Shown here: positions 14,908-23,974 of the stretch, in pieces | Numbering within the stretch: position 1 is the stretch's first letter | Layout of the letters: every line of letters begins with the position of its first letter | Origin: JASGCK01 sp031538565 | GTDB lineage: Bacteria; Pseudomonadota; Gammaproteobacteria; Burkholderiales; Burkholderiaceae_C | Length of the DNA stretch: 29,957 bases | Assembly: GCA_031538565.1 (NCBI GenBank) | Contig: JAVKLS010000058.1 | Span: 1-29,957 of the forward strand | Reading direction: 5' to 3' | Made by a program: the position numbers and the translations under genes | Notes under the pieces: model-generated | The model's input: only the letters and a program-made list of their open reading frames with translations | Told to the model about the DNA's origin: nothing | The model's database searches: none

Positions 14908-16494
14908 CTATTGACTCTTGGTTTTAAGAAGTGCTTTGAGATGCAAACCCATGAGCGCTAGCATAGCAAAATACGCCACTGCACCTGCGGCAATGATGGC
15001 AAGCAATGCGCCCATTCGCTGCCACAGTCCGTGCGGCATGGCGCGCCAATCTAACCAAGGCAAATGGCGGGACGTCCACCACAGCAGCACGCCCAGTAAG
15101 CCGCTTGCAATTGCCACCTTTGCAAGCAGCGCTCCCCATCCCGCCAGCGGCTGATAAGCCTTGCTACGCATCAGCCCCAGCAACAGCCACAGCGCATTGA
15201 TTAGCGCACCCACACCAATGGACAGTGCCAATCCCGCATGAGCAAACAGCGGCACAAAAACAAAATTGAGCAACTGCGTCACCACCAGCACAGCGATAGC
15301 AATTTTGACGGGCGTTTTTATGTTTTGACTGGCGTAGTAACCAGGCGCAAGCACCTTGATGGCAACCAATCCCAACAAGCCCACACCATAGCTGGATAGT
15401 GCCAACGCGGTTTGTTGCACATCGCTGCTTTGAAACAATCCGTAGTGGTACAGCGATGCGACCAGCGGCGTTGCAAAAACGCCCAGCGCCACCGCGCAAG
15501 GCACCGTCAACACCACCACCAAGCGCAAACCCCAGTCGAGCAAGCGGCTATATTCATTCGTGTCCGACTTGGCGTGCGCCGCCGACAACGCGGGGATAAG
15601 CACCACAGCCAAAGCCACGCCCAACATGGCTGTGGGAAACTCCATCAAGCGGTCAGCGTAGCCCAGCCAACTCACGCTGCCCACGGCAAGGTGCGACGCA
15701 ATTTGCGTGTTAATCAGAAGCGAAATCTGCGCCACCCCCACCCCTAATAGCGCGGGCAACATCAAATGCAAAATGTTTTGCGTGCCCACGTCTCGCCACG
15801 CAGCGCGAATACCCGCCCAGCGCCAAGCGATACGGTGTGCAGTAGGCAGCGCCGCAATCTGACGCACCGCCCGCAACTGGGTCGTAAGTTGCAAGACCCC
15901 CCCCAGCATCACGCCTGCGGCAACGGCGTATATCGGTTCAATGCCGCGCAATTGAAACCAAGGCGCACCCAGCCACGTCGCACCAATCATGCAAACATTA
16001 AGCAACACAGGCGTAAACGCAGGCACGGCAAAACGTTTATAGGTATTGAGCACACCCGACGCCATCGCGCACAGCGATATAAAAGCAATGTAGGGGAACA
16101 TGATGCGCGTCATGACCGTGGCTGCGTCCGTGCCCTTCTCTGGCAAGCCGCTTGCCATCAGCCACACCAGTAGCGGCGCAGCTATCACGCCCAGCGCGCA
16201 GGTAGCCAGTAGCGCCCAAAACAGCACCGTGGCGACGCGGGTGATGAGGTCTTGCATTGCCGCGTCTCCCTCCCGCGCTTTGGTAGCCGCCAGCACGGGT
16301 ACAAAAGCTTGGCTAAATGCGCCCTCGGCAAACAAGCGCCGCAGCAAATTAGGAATACGAAACGCCACGTTGAACGCATCCGTCATGGCGCTGGCGCCAA
16401 ATACGCTGGCAATTAGCAGCTCGCGCCCTAAACCCGTGATGCGCGACGCAAGAGTGAAGAGGGAGACGGTAGAGGCGGAGCGAAGTAGAGACAT
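14908..16494 (-). CDS. murJ: Lipid II flippase MurJ
   Basis: MurJ (MviN) is the MOP-superfamily flippase that moves lipid II across the inner membrane for peptidoglycan synthesis. From the chosen start the protein is 528 residues with about 14 hydrophobic segments, the normal size. The N-terminus MSLLRSASTVSLFTLASR, followed by ITGLGRELLIASVFGAS, TDAFNVAFRIPNLLRRLFAEGAFSQ-like sequence, is diagnostic. I chose ATG 16494; an in-frame upstream start at 16533 would overlap thiL and add 13 residues not typical of the family. It begins 2 bp after the thiL stop. Confidence 0.95.
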   Translation of the reverse strand: MSLLRSASTVSLFTLASRITGLGRELLIASVFGASAMTDAFNVAFRIPNLLRRLFAEGAFSQAFVPVLAATKAREGDAAMQDLITRVATVLFWALLATCALGVIAAPLLVWLMASGLPEKGTDAATVMTRIMFPYIAFISLCAMASGVLNTYKRFAVPAFTPVLLNVCMIGATWLGAPWFQLRGIEPIYAVAAGVMLGGVLQLTTQLRAVRQIAALPTAHRIAWRWAGIRAAWRDVGTQNILHLMLPALLGVGVAQISLLINTQIASHLAVGSVSWLGYADRLMEFPTAMLGVALAVVLIPALSAAHAKSDTNEYSRLLDWGLRLVVVLTVPCAVALGVFATPLVASLYHYGLFQSSDVQQTALALSSYGVGLLGLVAIKVLAPGYYASQNIKTPVKIAIAVLVVTQLLNFVFVPLFAHAGLALSIGVGALINALWLLLGLMRSKAYQPLAGWGALLAKVAIASGLLGVLLWWTSRHLPWLDWRAMPHGLWQRMGALLAIIAAGAVAYFAMLALMGLHLKALLKTKSQ

Positions 16495-16496
16495 GG

Positions 16497-17453
16497 CTAA
16501 CGAGACGCAAAATGGTCGAATGAAGAAAAGCAATTGTCCATGCGCGCTCCCGCCGCATCAAACAAGCACAACTCTTGCTGCTGCGTAACCAGCCCAATGC
16601 GCGTGACTGGCACATTTGTTTTGTGTGCTGCCGCTTGAACCGCGCCGCGCTTGTTTGCAGATGCGGTAAACAGCAATTCGTAGTCGTCACCACCGCCAAG
16701 CGCAAACGCCAAAGAGCCGTCAATCCAATCGGTTTGCACTTGCGCCCCCACACGCGAGGCTTGCAAGATGTGGTTTAAGTCGCCCAGCAATCCATCGCTC
16801 ACATCAATGCAGGCGCTTGCCACGCCGCGCAATGCGATGCCTAAATTGACACGCGGCGTAGGGCGCTCTAGGCGATCGCGCAGCGCCACCAACGTTGCCG
16901 CATCCGCCTTTGCATCCGCTTGCACGTGGCCGCGCAAAATTTCAAGCGCCAACCGCGCCTGTCCAACCGCGCCCGACACATAGATGTCGTCACCCACCTG
17001 CGCGCCACTGCGTAGCAAAGCCTCGCCCTTTGGCACTTCGCCAAAAACAGTGATGCAAATCGTGAGTGGTCCTTGCGCGGTATCGCCGCCCACCAGCTCA
17101 CAGCCGTGCGCGTCTGCCAGTGCAAACAGACCACGCGAAAAGCCAGCGAGCCATGCCTCGTCAACCTTGGGCAAAGCCAATGCCAACGTAAAAGCACGCG
17201 GCGTAGCGCCAGCGGCAGCTAAATCAGACAGATTAACTGCCAGCGCTTTGTGACCCAGCGACTGGGCATCCACATCGGCAAAAAAATGACGTCCTTCCAC
17301 CAACATATCGGACGAGAGGCAAAGCTGCGCACCTAATGTGGGTGTGAGCACCGCGCAATCGTCGCCAATGCCCACTTGAACAAGCGACTTGCCGTGCGTG
17401 ACAGGGGATGCCGTGCGCTGAAAATAGCGCTTGATTAAATCGAACTCGCCCAT
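16497..17453 (-). CDS. thiL: Thiamine-monophosphate kinase
   Basis: ThiL phosphorylates thiamine monophosphate to the active cofactor thiamine diphosphate. The 318-residue protein starts MGEFDLIKRYF and has the Mg/ATP loop VGIGDDCAVL (27-36), SSDMLVEGRHF (47-57), the helix LGHKALAVNLSDLAAAGA (66-83), and VGGDTAQGPLTI. A second metal motif, DVSDGLLGDLNHI, lies in the C-terminal half. These are the AIR-synthetase-fold landmarks, so it is a structural relative of PurM in the same window. The gene is 36 bp after apaG and 2 bp before murJ. No TPP riboswitch is apparent upstream. Confidence 0.95.
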   Translation of the reverse strand: MGEFDLIKRYFQRTASPVTHGKSLVQVGIGDDCAVLTPTLGAQLCLSSDMLVEGRHFFADVDAQSLGHKALAVNLSDLAAAGATPRAFTLALALPKVDEAWLAGFSRGLFALADAHGCELVGGDTAQGPLTICITVFGEVPKGEALLRSGAQVGDDIYVSGAVGQARLALEILRGHVQADAKADAATLVALRDRLERPTPRVNLGIALRGVASACIDVSDGLLGDLNHILQASRVGAQVQTDWIDGSLAFALGGGDDYELLFTASANKRGAVQAAAHKTNVPVTRIGLVTQQQELCLFDAAGARMDNCFSSFDHFASR

Positions 17454-17489
17454 TAGGTGATTGGGTCTTTGGTTTATTGGGGCACGGGT

Positions 17490-17885
17490 TTATTTGCTAA
17501 ACGAATGCCTGCCCGCATCGGGACTCACGGCATCGAGCACAAAGAGCGGAATCTCAACCTCAAAACGTTCACCGTCTTCTGCCACGCAAAAAAAACTGCC
17601 GTGCATGGTTCCTGTAGAAGTGGCAATGCGCGTACCGCTGGTGTATTCAAAAGATTCGCCTGGTTTTAAATACGGCTGCCTGCCCACCACGCCTAGTCCT
17701 TTGATTTTTTGAATCATGCCGTTGGCATCGTTGACGCTCCAATAGCGCGAAATTACCTGCACCCCCACCTGCCCCGAGTTAATGATCTCAATGTTGTAGG
17801 CGAAGGTGTACACATCGTCCATCGGACTAGATTGCGCGGGCAGATATTTAGGAATCGCGCTAATCAGCATTTGGTATTTAGCCAT
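17490..17885 (-). CDS. apaG: ApaG domain protein
   Basis: A 131-residue protein of the ApaG family, a single fibronectin-III-like beta sandwich. Visible family features are YTFAYNIEIINSG (26-38), VQVISRYWSVNDANG, GVVGRQPYLKPGESFEYTSG and TGTMHGSFFCVAEDG, ending in an EVEIPLFVLD strand. E. coli apaG has been linked to cobalt and magnesium resistance, but the molecular role is not settled. It is divergent from rpe with a 35-bp gap and probably heads the apaG-thiL-murJ-sirB1 run. Confidence 0.93.
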   Translation of the reverse strand: MAKYQMLISAIPKYLPAQSSPMDDVYTFAYNIEIINSGQVGVQVISRYWSVNDANGMIQKIKGLGVVGRQPYLKPGESFEYTSGTRIATSTGTMHGSFFCVAEDGERFEVEIPLFVLDAVSPDAGRHSFSK

Positions 17886-17920
17886 GGGTTTTGTGTTGCT
17901 TAAGATGCGAAAATAGTAAC

Positions 17921-18598
17921 ATGAAACAACACATCATCGCCCCCTCCATCCTCTGCGCCAACTTTGCTCGCTTAGGCGAAGAAGTCACCAACGTGATTGC
18001 CGCAGGCGCAGACTGGATTCACTTTGACGTGATGGACAATCACTACGTACCCAACCTCACTTTTGGCCCGATGGTCTGCGCCAGTCTCAAGCCCTACGCA
18101 AAACGCCAAGACGGCACGCCCGTTTGCGTGGATGTGCACATGATGGTGCAACCCGTGGACGCGCTCGCCGCAGCCTTTGCCGACGCGGGGGCCGACTACA
18201 TTAGTTTTCACCCTGACGCATCGCAGCACGTACACCGCAGCATTCAAGCGATTCAATCCAAAGATGTGCGTGTGGGATTGGTCTTTAACCCCGCGCAGCC
18301 GCTTGGCGTACTAGATGACGTGATTGACGACATCGACCTCATCCTCATCATGAGTGTCAACCCAGGCTTTGGTGGCCAAAGCTTTATTGACTCCGCACTG
18401 CGCAAAATCGAAATCGCACGGCGGCGCATTGAAGCCTCAGGCAAAGACATTCGCCTAGAAGTTGATGGCGGCATTAAAGCGGACAACATCCGCCGCGTAG
18501 CGGATGCTGGCGCCGATTGCTTTGTGGCAGGCAGCGCCATTTTTGGCACATCTAACTACCAAGGCGTGATAAAAAAAATGCGCGACGCACTGGCCTAA
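17921..18598 (+). CDS. rpe: Ribulose-phosphate 3-epimerase
   Basis: Rpe interconverts ribulose-5-phosphate and xylulose-5-phosphate in the pentose phosphate or Calvin cycles. The protein is 225 residues from ATG 17921 (MKQHIIAPSILCANFA), the normal length. It has the family motifs HFDVMDNHYVPNLTFGP (34-50, metal-binding His35 and Asp37), DVHMMV, MSVNPGFGGQSFI and EVDGGI, and the phosphate-binding VAGSAIFG near the end. An upstream in-frame start at 17891 was rejected because the conserved sequence starts at 17921. The apaG/rpe divergent arrangement is common in Burkholderiales. Confidence 0.97.
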   Translation: MKQHIIAPSILCANFARLGEEVTNVIAAGADWIHFDVMDNHYVPNLTFGPMVCASLKPYAKRQDGTPVCVDVHMMVQPVDALAAAFADAGADYISFHPDASQHVHRSIQAIQSKDVRVGLVFNPAQPLGVLDDVIDDIDLILIMSVNPGFGGQSFIDSALRKIEIARRRIEASGKDIRLEVDGGIKADNIRRVADAGADCFVAGSAIFGTSNYQGVIKKMRDALA

Positions 18599-18615
18599 CA
18601 CAGGCATCAATCGCT

Positions 18616-18774
18616 ATGTATATGTTTTTACCCTTCCTCAGCGCCTTCACAGGCTTGGTTTGCATTTGGTTTGATAAGCGCCGCACAGGGTTTGCATTTT
18701 TGCTCATCACCTTGATCATTTTGCTGGCGTGGTTTCGCATTCACGCCACCAACTCACTTTTTATCAGCCTGTAA
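18616..18774 (+). CDS. DUF5993-like tiny membrane protein upstream of dsbB
   Basis: A 52-residue ORF: MYMFLPFLSAFTGL start, a first hydrophobic helix (3-18), a short charged turn DKRRT (20-24), and a second hydrophobic helix (25-40), ending HATNSLFISL. The layout (two short helices around a basic turn, MFLPF start, C-terminal HAT-x-x-L-x-I/L) matches the DUF5993 small proteins often encoded next to dsbB; I recognise this from memory only. ATG 18622 is an alternative start. Its stop overlaps the dsbB ATG by one base (TAATG), so the two are translationally coupled. Function unknown. Confidence 0.65.
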   Translation: MYMFLPFLSAFTGLVCIWFDKRRTGFAFLLITLIILLAWFRIHATNSLFISL

Positions 18775-19343
18775 TGAAATCGTTTTTAGCCTCACTTGCA
18801 GCTATTGGTAATCAGCTTGGGGTGCTCGTTGTCATTGGCGTGCTGTCCTATGCTTTTTTTGACCAGCTCTTCGTGCGCGATTTACCTTGCCCGCTGTGCC
18901 TCATGCAGCGCATGGGCTTTGTGCTCATTGGTGGCGCGTTTGCGCTCAACATTCGTTCGGGCGCGCAAGCATCGCACTACGGATTAGGCATTGTGTGCGG
19001 CTTGGTCGGCATGATGGTATCTGTGCGGCAAATTCTGTTGCACATTGCGCCGCACGATGCGGGTTATGGCGCTACATTTTTTGGCTTGCATTTCTATACG
19101 TGGGCGTTTGCTGGCTACGCAGCACTGGTCGCGTTGCAAGCCGTTTTGCTAATGCTACCCATGCAAGAGGTTCGCTCACGCTCGGGCTTTGCCAGCGCCT
19201 GCATTTTGGTGCTGATGGCGCTTGTTTTGGCAAACCTCGTCGCCACTCTTTTAGAGTGCGGCATTGGACGCTGCGCCGACAATCCCACCACGTACGAGGG
19301 CTGGCAGTGGCTGCGGGATAGTCTGTTCACGCCCTCCTCGTAG
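18774..19343 (+). CDS. dsbB: Disulfide bond formation protein B
   Basis: DsbB is the inner-membrane quinone reductase that re-oxidises the periplasmic thiol oxidase DsbA. This 189-residue protein has about four or five hydrophobic helices. Its first cysteine pair is CPLC (39-42), placed just after the first helix as in the family, with the following LMQR conserved. A second pair lies in the C-terminal region, ECGIGRCADNP (C162 and C167). The start is fixed by the TAATG overlap with the small upstream gene; an in-frame earlier start at 18729 would lie inside that gene. No dsbA is in the window. Confidence 0.88.
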   Translation: MKSFLASLAAIGNQLGVLVVIGVLSYAFFDQLFVRDLPCPLCLMQRMGFVLIGGAFALNIRSGAQASHYGLGIVCGLVGMMVSVRQILLHIAPHDAGYGATFFGLHFYTWAFAGYAALVALQAVLLMLPMQEVRSRSGFASACILVLMALVLANLVATLLECGIGRCADNPTTYEGWQWLRDSLFTPSS

Positions 19344-19386
19344 AATCCTCCGTCGCAAAATCTCCCACCCCTATTTTTTACTGCTC

Positions 19387-22020
19387 ATGACCACTACAAC
19401 GACTCGCCTAGCCGACTACACCGCTCCCGCTTTTTGGATTGACAGTGTTGACTTAACCATTGATCTTGATCCCGCAAAAACTCGCGTGCTCTCAAAAATG
19501 CGTGTGCGTCGCAATCCAGACGTTGCGCTGCAAGCACTTAAATTAGACGGCAAAGACTTAGACCTTGCGCGTGTGCTCATCAACGGCCAAAGCACTAGCT
19601 TCAAAATGGAAACCCTCGCAAACGGCGATGAAAAACTGGTGCTAGAAAAAACCCCTGAGGGTTTTGATGCCTTTGACTTAGAAATTTTCACCACGTGCAA
19701 CCCCAGTAAAAACACATCGATGTCGGGGCTATATGTCAGCAACCATTCATTGTTTACGCAGTGCGAAGCCGAGGGCTTTAAACGCATCACCTACTACCTT
19801 GATCGTCCCGATGTGATGGCAAATTTCTCCGTGACGCTGCGCGCAGACAAAGCAGCGTATCCCGTACTGCTGTCCAACGGAAACCTTGTGGGGCAAGGCT
19901 TGCTGGACAATGGCAAGCACTTTGCCAAGTGGGTTGATCCGCACAAAAAACCTTGTTATTTGTTTGCACTCGTGGCGGGGCTTTTGGTTTGTCACGAGCA
20001 AAAAATCAAAACCAAATCTGGCTCCGAGCATTTGCTGCAAGTCTATGTGCGCCCTGGCGATCTTGATAAAACCGAACACGCGATGCGCTCGCTCATGGCA
20101 GCTATTGCGTGGGATGAGGCACGTTTTGGACTGTCGCTCGATTTAGAGCGCTTCATGATTGTGGCTGTCGGCGACTTCAACATGGGCGCAATGGAGAACA
20201 AGGGACTCAATATCTTTAACACCAAGTACGTGCTGGCAACGCCAAGCACGGCAACCGATGGCGATTTTGCGGGCATTGAGTCCGTAGTTGCGCACGAGTA
20301 TTTCCACAACTGGACTGGCAACCGTATCACGTGCCGAGACTGGTTTCAGCTTTCACTCAAAGAGGGGCTGACCGTGTTTCGCGATCAAGAGTTCAGCATG
20401 GATATGAGTGGCTCAGGTAGCGCTCGCGCCGTGCAGCGCATCGAAGACGTGCGCAACTTGCGTGCCGTGCAGTTTGGCGAAGACGCAGGTCCGATGAGTC
20501 ACGCCGTGCGTCCCGCCGAATACTCGGAAATCAACAACTTCTATACCGCCACGGTTTACGAAAAAGGGGCGGAAGTCGTCCGCATGATGCAAACCTTAGT
20601 CGGCAAAGAAGGCTTTAACGCTGGCATGAAACTGTACTTCCAGCGCCACGACGGCGGGGCTGTCACCTGCGACGATTTCGCGCAAAGCATTGCCGATGCG
20701 AACCCCGACTCCGTACTCAAACAACATTTAACTCAATTTAAAAATTGGTACAACCAAGCAGGCACACCCTGCCTAAAAGTCAACACCCAATACAACGCTG
20801 CTGCGCAAAGCTATGCGCTGACCCTCACGCAAAAACTGCGCGAAGGTCAAGCCCCTTTTGTCATTCCTCTTTCACTTGGCTTGCTTACGCCAAGCGGCGC
20901 GGCGCTGACCAACACACACCTGCACGTGATGACGCAGATCAGCGAGACGATTCGCTTTGACAACGTTCAATTGCCCGAGGGCGAACAGCCCGTGCCCTCT
21001 TTGCTACGCGAATTCTCCGCTCCCATCACTTTAGATTACGACTACACAGACGTGGAATTGCGTACCTTGATGACGCACGACACAGATGCATTTAATCGCT
21101 GGGAGGGCGCGCAGCGCCTCATGCTGCGCGAAATCGTTGCTGCCGTTTTGGATAACTCGCACCCGCCCGCACTTAGCGCCGCAACCGTGATGGCGCTCAA
21201 AAACACATTGACCGATCGCGCCCAAGGCGCCGCGTTTAAAGCCGTCATACTGTCTGCTCCCAGCGAAAGCGTCATTGCCGACCAGGTGTCCGTGGTTGAC
21301 CCGCAGCGCATCCACGCCGTGCGCGAAGCCATTCGTGTGCAATTGGCAACTGAGTTACAAAGCCAGTGGCACGCCGCGTTTATCGAGCACCAGACCACCA
21401 GCAGTTACACGCCAGACAGCGTCTCCAGCGGCAAACGCGCACTCGCTAATTTGGCGCTGAGCTATTTGTGCCTTGCCGACAAAGCAGCCGCCACCTTGGC
21501 GTACCAACATTTTCAAAACGCCAGCAATATGACTGACCGCATGGGCGCACTTGCCGCCCTCGTGGGCGCTAAAGCGGACGCAGCAACGGGCGCGTTGGCG
21601 CAATTTCATGCGCTGTTTGCGCATGACGATTTAGTCGTGGATAAATGGTTTGCGCTGCAAGCCTGCGCCTGCGACACGGACGGCGACATCTTGCCGCGTG
21701 TCAAAGCCTTGACGCAACACCCCGACTTCAAAGCGGGCAACCCTAACCGTTTTCGCGCCTTGGTGTTTAGTTATTGCGCAGCAAACCCTGCGGGTTTTCA
21801 TCGCCCAGACGCCGAAGGTTATGTGTTTTGGAGTGCGCAAGTATTAGCACTTGATGGCGTCAATCCACAAGTTGCGGCGCGTTTAGCCCGCAGCTTGGAG
21901 CGCTGGAAAAAACTTGCCCAGCCCTATCAAGATGCGGCACGTCTTGCTATTGAGCGAGTAGCAGCAAAGAGCAACTTAAGTCGCGATGTGCGCGAAGTGG
22001 TGACGCGGGCGTTGGCTTAA
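19387..22020 (+). CDS. pepN: Aminopeptidase N (M1 family)
   Basis: PepN is a broad-specificity zinc aminopeptidase that finishes cytosolic protein breakdown. The chosen ATG 19387 gives 877 residues, the usual size. The substrate-binding GAMEN is at 267-271, and the zinc site is HEYFH (303-307) with the third ligand Glu326 in KEGLT, the HExxH-x18-E spacing of M1 enzymes. The bacterial PepN context FHNWTGNRITCRDW is present. The C-terminal region is the helical domain typical of the E. coli-type enzyme. A longer frame from 19264 overlaps dsbB and lacks any family similarity. The gene is 43 bp after dsbB and ends 2 bp from the convergent glycosyltransferase-like gene. Confidence 0.96.
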   Translation: MTTTTTRLADYTAPAFWIDSVDLTIDLDPAKTRVLSKMRVRRNPDVALQALKLDGKDLDLARVLINGQSTSFKMETLANGDEKLVLEKTPEGFDAFDLEIFTTCNPSKNTSMSGLYVSNHSLFTQCEAEGFKRITYYLDRPDVMANFSVTLRADKAAYPVLLSNGNLVGQGLLDNGKHFAKWVDPHKKPCYLFALVAGLLVCHEQKIKTKSGSEHLLQVYVRPGDLDKTEHAMRSLMAAIAWDEARFGLSLDLERFMIVAVGDFNMGAMENKGLNIFNTKYVLATPSTATDGDFAGIESVVAHEYFHNWTGNRITCRDWFQLSLKEGLTVFRDQEFSMDMSGSGSARAVQRIEDVRNLRAVQFGEDAGPMSHAVRPAEYSEINNFYTATVYEKGAEVVRMMQTLVGKEGFNAGMKLYFQRHDGGAVTCDDFAQSIADANPDSVLKQHLTQFKNWYNQAGTPCLKVNTQYNAAAQSYALTLTQKLREGQAPFVIPLSLGLLTPSGAALTNTHLHVMTQISETIRFDNVQLPEGEQPVPSLLREFSAPITLDYDYTDVELRTLMTHDTDAFNRWEGAQRLMLREIVAAVLDNSHPPALSAATVMALKNTLTDRAQGAAFKAVILSAPSESVIADQVSVVDPQRIHAVREAIRVQLATELQSQWHAAFIEHQTTSSYTPDSVSSGKRALANLALSYLCLADKAAATLAYQHFQNASNMTDRMGALAALVGAKADAATGALAQFHALFAHDDLVVDKWFALQACACDTDGDILPRVKALTQHPDFKAGNPNRFRALVFSYCAANPAGFHRPDAEGYVFWSAQVLALDGVNPQVAARLARSLERWKKLAQPYQDAARLAIERVAAKSNLSRDVREVVTRALA

Positions 22021-22022
22021 GG

Positions 22023-23000
22023 TCAAGGCAAGGCGCCGACTTCGATTTTCCAAACACCCGCTTCGATCTTTTGACCGTAGCTGGAGGGAATACGAAATCT
22101 ATCTACACCATCACGCGCCATGCGCTCGTAGCGACAAATTCGCTCACCGCTGGCTGTCACCGAAATGTCAATCCAGTATTTTTGATGGGGCAGAGCAGGG
22201 GTCAGCGTCACCGGGAACGCCGTCGCACCGATGCCGCCTAGCGTGGATGCTATGTCGGAGTTGACTCTTGGAGCCACAATATCTTTGGCGCCTAGCACGG
22301 GATGAATACTGTCGTGCACCAGCGTATGCTGGCAAATGCGTGGCCAAATATATTTGCCTAAAAACAATTGGTCATCGTGCGTAAGGTACTCAATATCGTG
22401 CATCAGGTATTGCTCAACCCATGCGCCAATATGCGCCAAATACGGCGCATGCGCGCCCCACAGTCCCGCCAAAATCAACTCCGTATGCGTGTACCCGTCG
22501 CGCATCACGTGAAAGGGATGGTGGCTATCTAGCCACTCACGCACACAGCTGATTTCGCGTGGCGTGATGATCGAATCGGCGTCGCGCAGAAGCACGCGCA
22601 GGGCGTGCGGATCGGTCAGCGCATGAAAGCGCCAAAACGTGCCCGGCCAGTGTGCAATGCCAACCGATGCCACCGCAATCGTCTGCGCTCCCGCCTGCTG
22701 CAAACGCGCAATCAATTCGCTAGATAGACTGTCGTCGTGATAAACTCGCATCTGCCAATCGGGAAGTAACTCTTGGATGGCTTGCGCATTCAGCATCGCA
22801 CCCTCGCCGTACAAAGGCTCGCTGCCAAACAATGAGTAAGAGACGATGCAGCGCGAAATATCCGCCTGCAAACGCGCAATCTCATCTTGCTGCACGAGCG
22901 CATCCTCCCCCAATTGCCGGGATTGTTCGTACTGTTCTTGTTCGCCAAGCAAGCTGGCAAGTATGGCAGTAGGGTGCACAGGCATAGTAAGATTGATCAT
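22023..23000 (-). CDS. Putative glycosyltransferase-like protein
   Basis: A 325-residue protein that I cannot name with certainty. After a helical Gln/Glu-rich N-terminus (1-48), a globular region begins CIVSYSLFGSEPLYGEGAM. It includes LLPDWQMRVYHDD, and then LLRDADSIITPRE with a D-x-D-type metal/nucleotide-sugar motif. EWLDSHHPFHVMRDGYTH and LILAGLWGAH follow. This set (RDxDS, FHxMRD, ILAGxWG) is what I recall from uncharacterised GT-A-like proteins of polysaccharide and viral loci; assignment is from pattern only. No signal peptide is seen. The C-terminal part is beta-rich (YWIDISVTASGE). M6 (22985) is an alternative start. The gene stands alone, convergent with pepN and divergent from the FAH-family gene. 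Confidence 0.5.
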   Translation of the reverse strand: MINLTMPVHPTAILASLLGEQEQYEQSRQLGEDALVQQDEIARLQADISRCIVSYSLFGSEPLYGEGAMLNAQAIQELLPDWQMRVYHDDSLSSELIARLQQAGAQTIAVASVGIAHWPGTFWRFHALTDPHALRVLLRDADSIITPREISCVREWLDSHHPFHVMRDGYTHTELILAGLWGAHAPYLAHIGAWVEQYLMHDIEYLTHDDQLFLGKYIWPRICQHTLVHDSIHPVLGAKDIVAPRVNSDIASTLGGIGATAFPVTLTPALPHQKYWIDISVTASGERICRYERMARDGVDRFRIPSSYGQKIEAGVWKIEVGALP

Positions 23001-23033
23001 ACCGAACCTTTTTCAACCTCAACAAGGACAATC

Positions 23034-23882
23034 ATGAAACTCATTCGATATGGCGCTGCTGGCAAAGAAAAACCTGGTCTTATCGACTCTGAAGGCAGGC
23101 TGCGTGATGTGTCAAAGTATGTAAAAGATTGGGATGGCTCAACGATTTCGTCCACGGTGCTTGCAAAAATTTCCAAGCTCAAAATCGACACCTTGCCGCT
23201 GGTAAAAGGCAAACCCCGCATGGGCTGCCCTGTTGCCAAAGTAGGCAAGTTCATTGCGATTGGTCTTAACTTTTATGATCACGCCGAAGAGTCGGGGATG
23301 CCCGTCCCCAAAGAGCCCGTGGTGTTTATGAAGGCAACTACCTGCATCCAAGGCCCAAACGACGAGGTGATGCTGCCCAAAGGTTCGACAAAAACCGACT
23401 GGGAAGTCGAGCTTGGCATTGTGATTGGTACGCGGGCGCGTTATGTGTCGCAGAAATCCGCACTCGATTTCGTGGCAGGTTACTGCGTGATTAACGATGT
23501 ATCCGAGCGCGAATTCCAACTGGAGCGCGGACCACAATGGGATAAGGGCAAGGGTTGCGACACGTTTGGCCCTATCGGTCCGTGGTTAGTCACCAAAGAC
23601 GGCGTTGCCAATATCCACAAATGCGCCATGTGGCTGGATGTCAACGGCAAACGTATGCAAACAGGCACAACCCAAAAAATGATTTTTAACGTTCCAAAAA
23701 TTGTGAGCTACTTAAGCCAATTTATGACGCTAGAGCCTGGCGACATCATCACCACGGGCACGCCGCCTGGCGTGGGTCTTGGCATGAAGCCGCCCAAATA
23801 CCTCAAAGCAGGTGACGTTGTGACGCTGGGCATTGAAGGTCTGGGCGAGCAACGCCAAGTGGTTGTGCCATTCAAACTTTAG
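23034..23882 (+). CDS. Fumarylacetoacetate hydrolase (FAH) family protein
   Basis: A 282-residue enzyme of the FAH superfamily, which cleaves or isomerises beta-diketo and related acids. The metal site is visible as E124 and E126 (in DWEVELGIVIG) and D155 (VINDVSERE). IGLNFYDHAEE (76-86), FGPIGPWLVTKD and GDIITTGTPPGVGLG are further family landmarks. The N-terminus MKLIRYGAAGKEKPGLID resembles members annotated as ureidoglycolate lyase or as 2,4-didehydro-3-deoxy-L-rhamnonate hydrolase; the substrate cannot be decided here. AAGGA lies 6 nt before ATG 23034, which fixes the start. An in-frame ORF reaching back to 22887 overlaps the divergent gene and was rejected. pyk follows after 92 bp. Confidence 0.88.
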   Translation: MKLIRYGAAGKEKPGLIDSEGRLRDVSKYVKDWDGSTISSTVLAKISKLKIDTLPLVKGKPRMGCPVAKVGKFIAIGLNFYDHAEESGMPVPKEPVVFMKATTCIQGPNDEVMLPKGSTKTDWEVELGIVIGTRARYVSQKSALDFVAGYCVINDVSEREFQLERGPQWDKGKGCDTFGPIGPWLVTKDGVANIHKCAMWLDVNGKRMQTGTTQKMIFNVPKIVSYLSQFMTLEPGDIITTGTPPGVGLGMKPPKYLKAGDVVTLGIEGLGEQRQVVVPFKL

Positions 23883-23974
23883 TATCCAAGGGCGCACGCC
23901 CTTAGCCTTATCATCCACCTCAGCCGCACTCATTGGGAGCGCGGCAGTCATTGCGACTAACGGAAGGAAAAATA

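Noticed and set aside
15766..16173. 135-codon plus-strand frame inside murJ
   Set aside because: It is rich in Arg, His and Gln, as expected for the complement of a membrane-protein gene. There are no motifs and murJ is intact.
23888..23903. AAGGGC-GCAC-GCCCTT hairpin between the FAH-family gene and pyk
   Set aside because: The stem is short and not followed by a T run; it may attenuate nothing. The genes look co-directional and could be read through.
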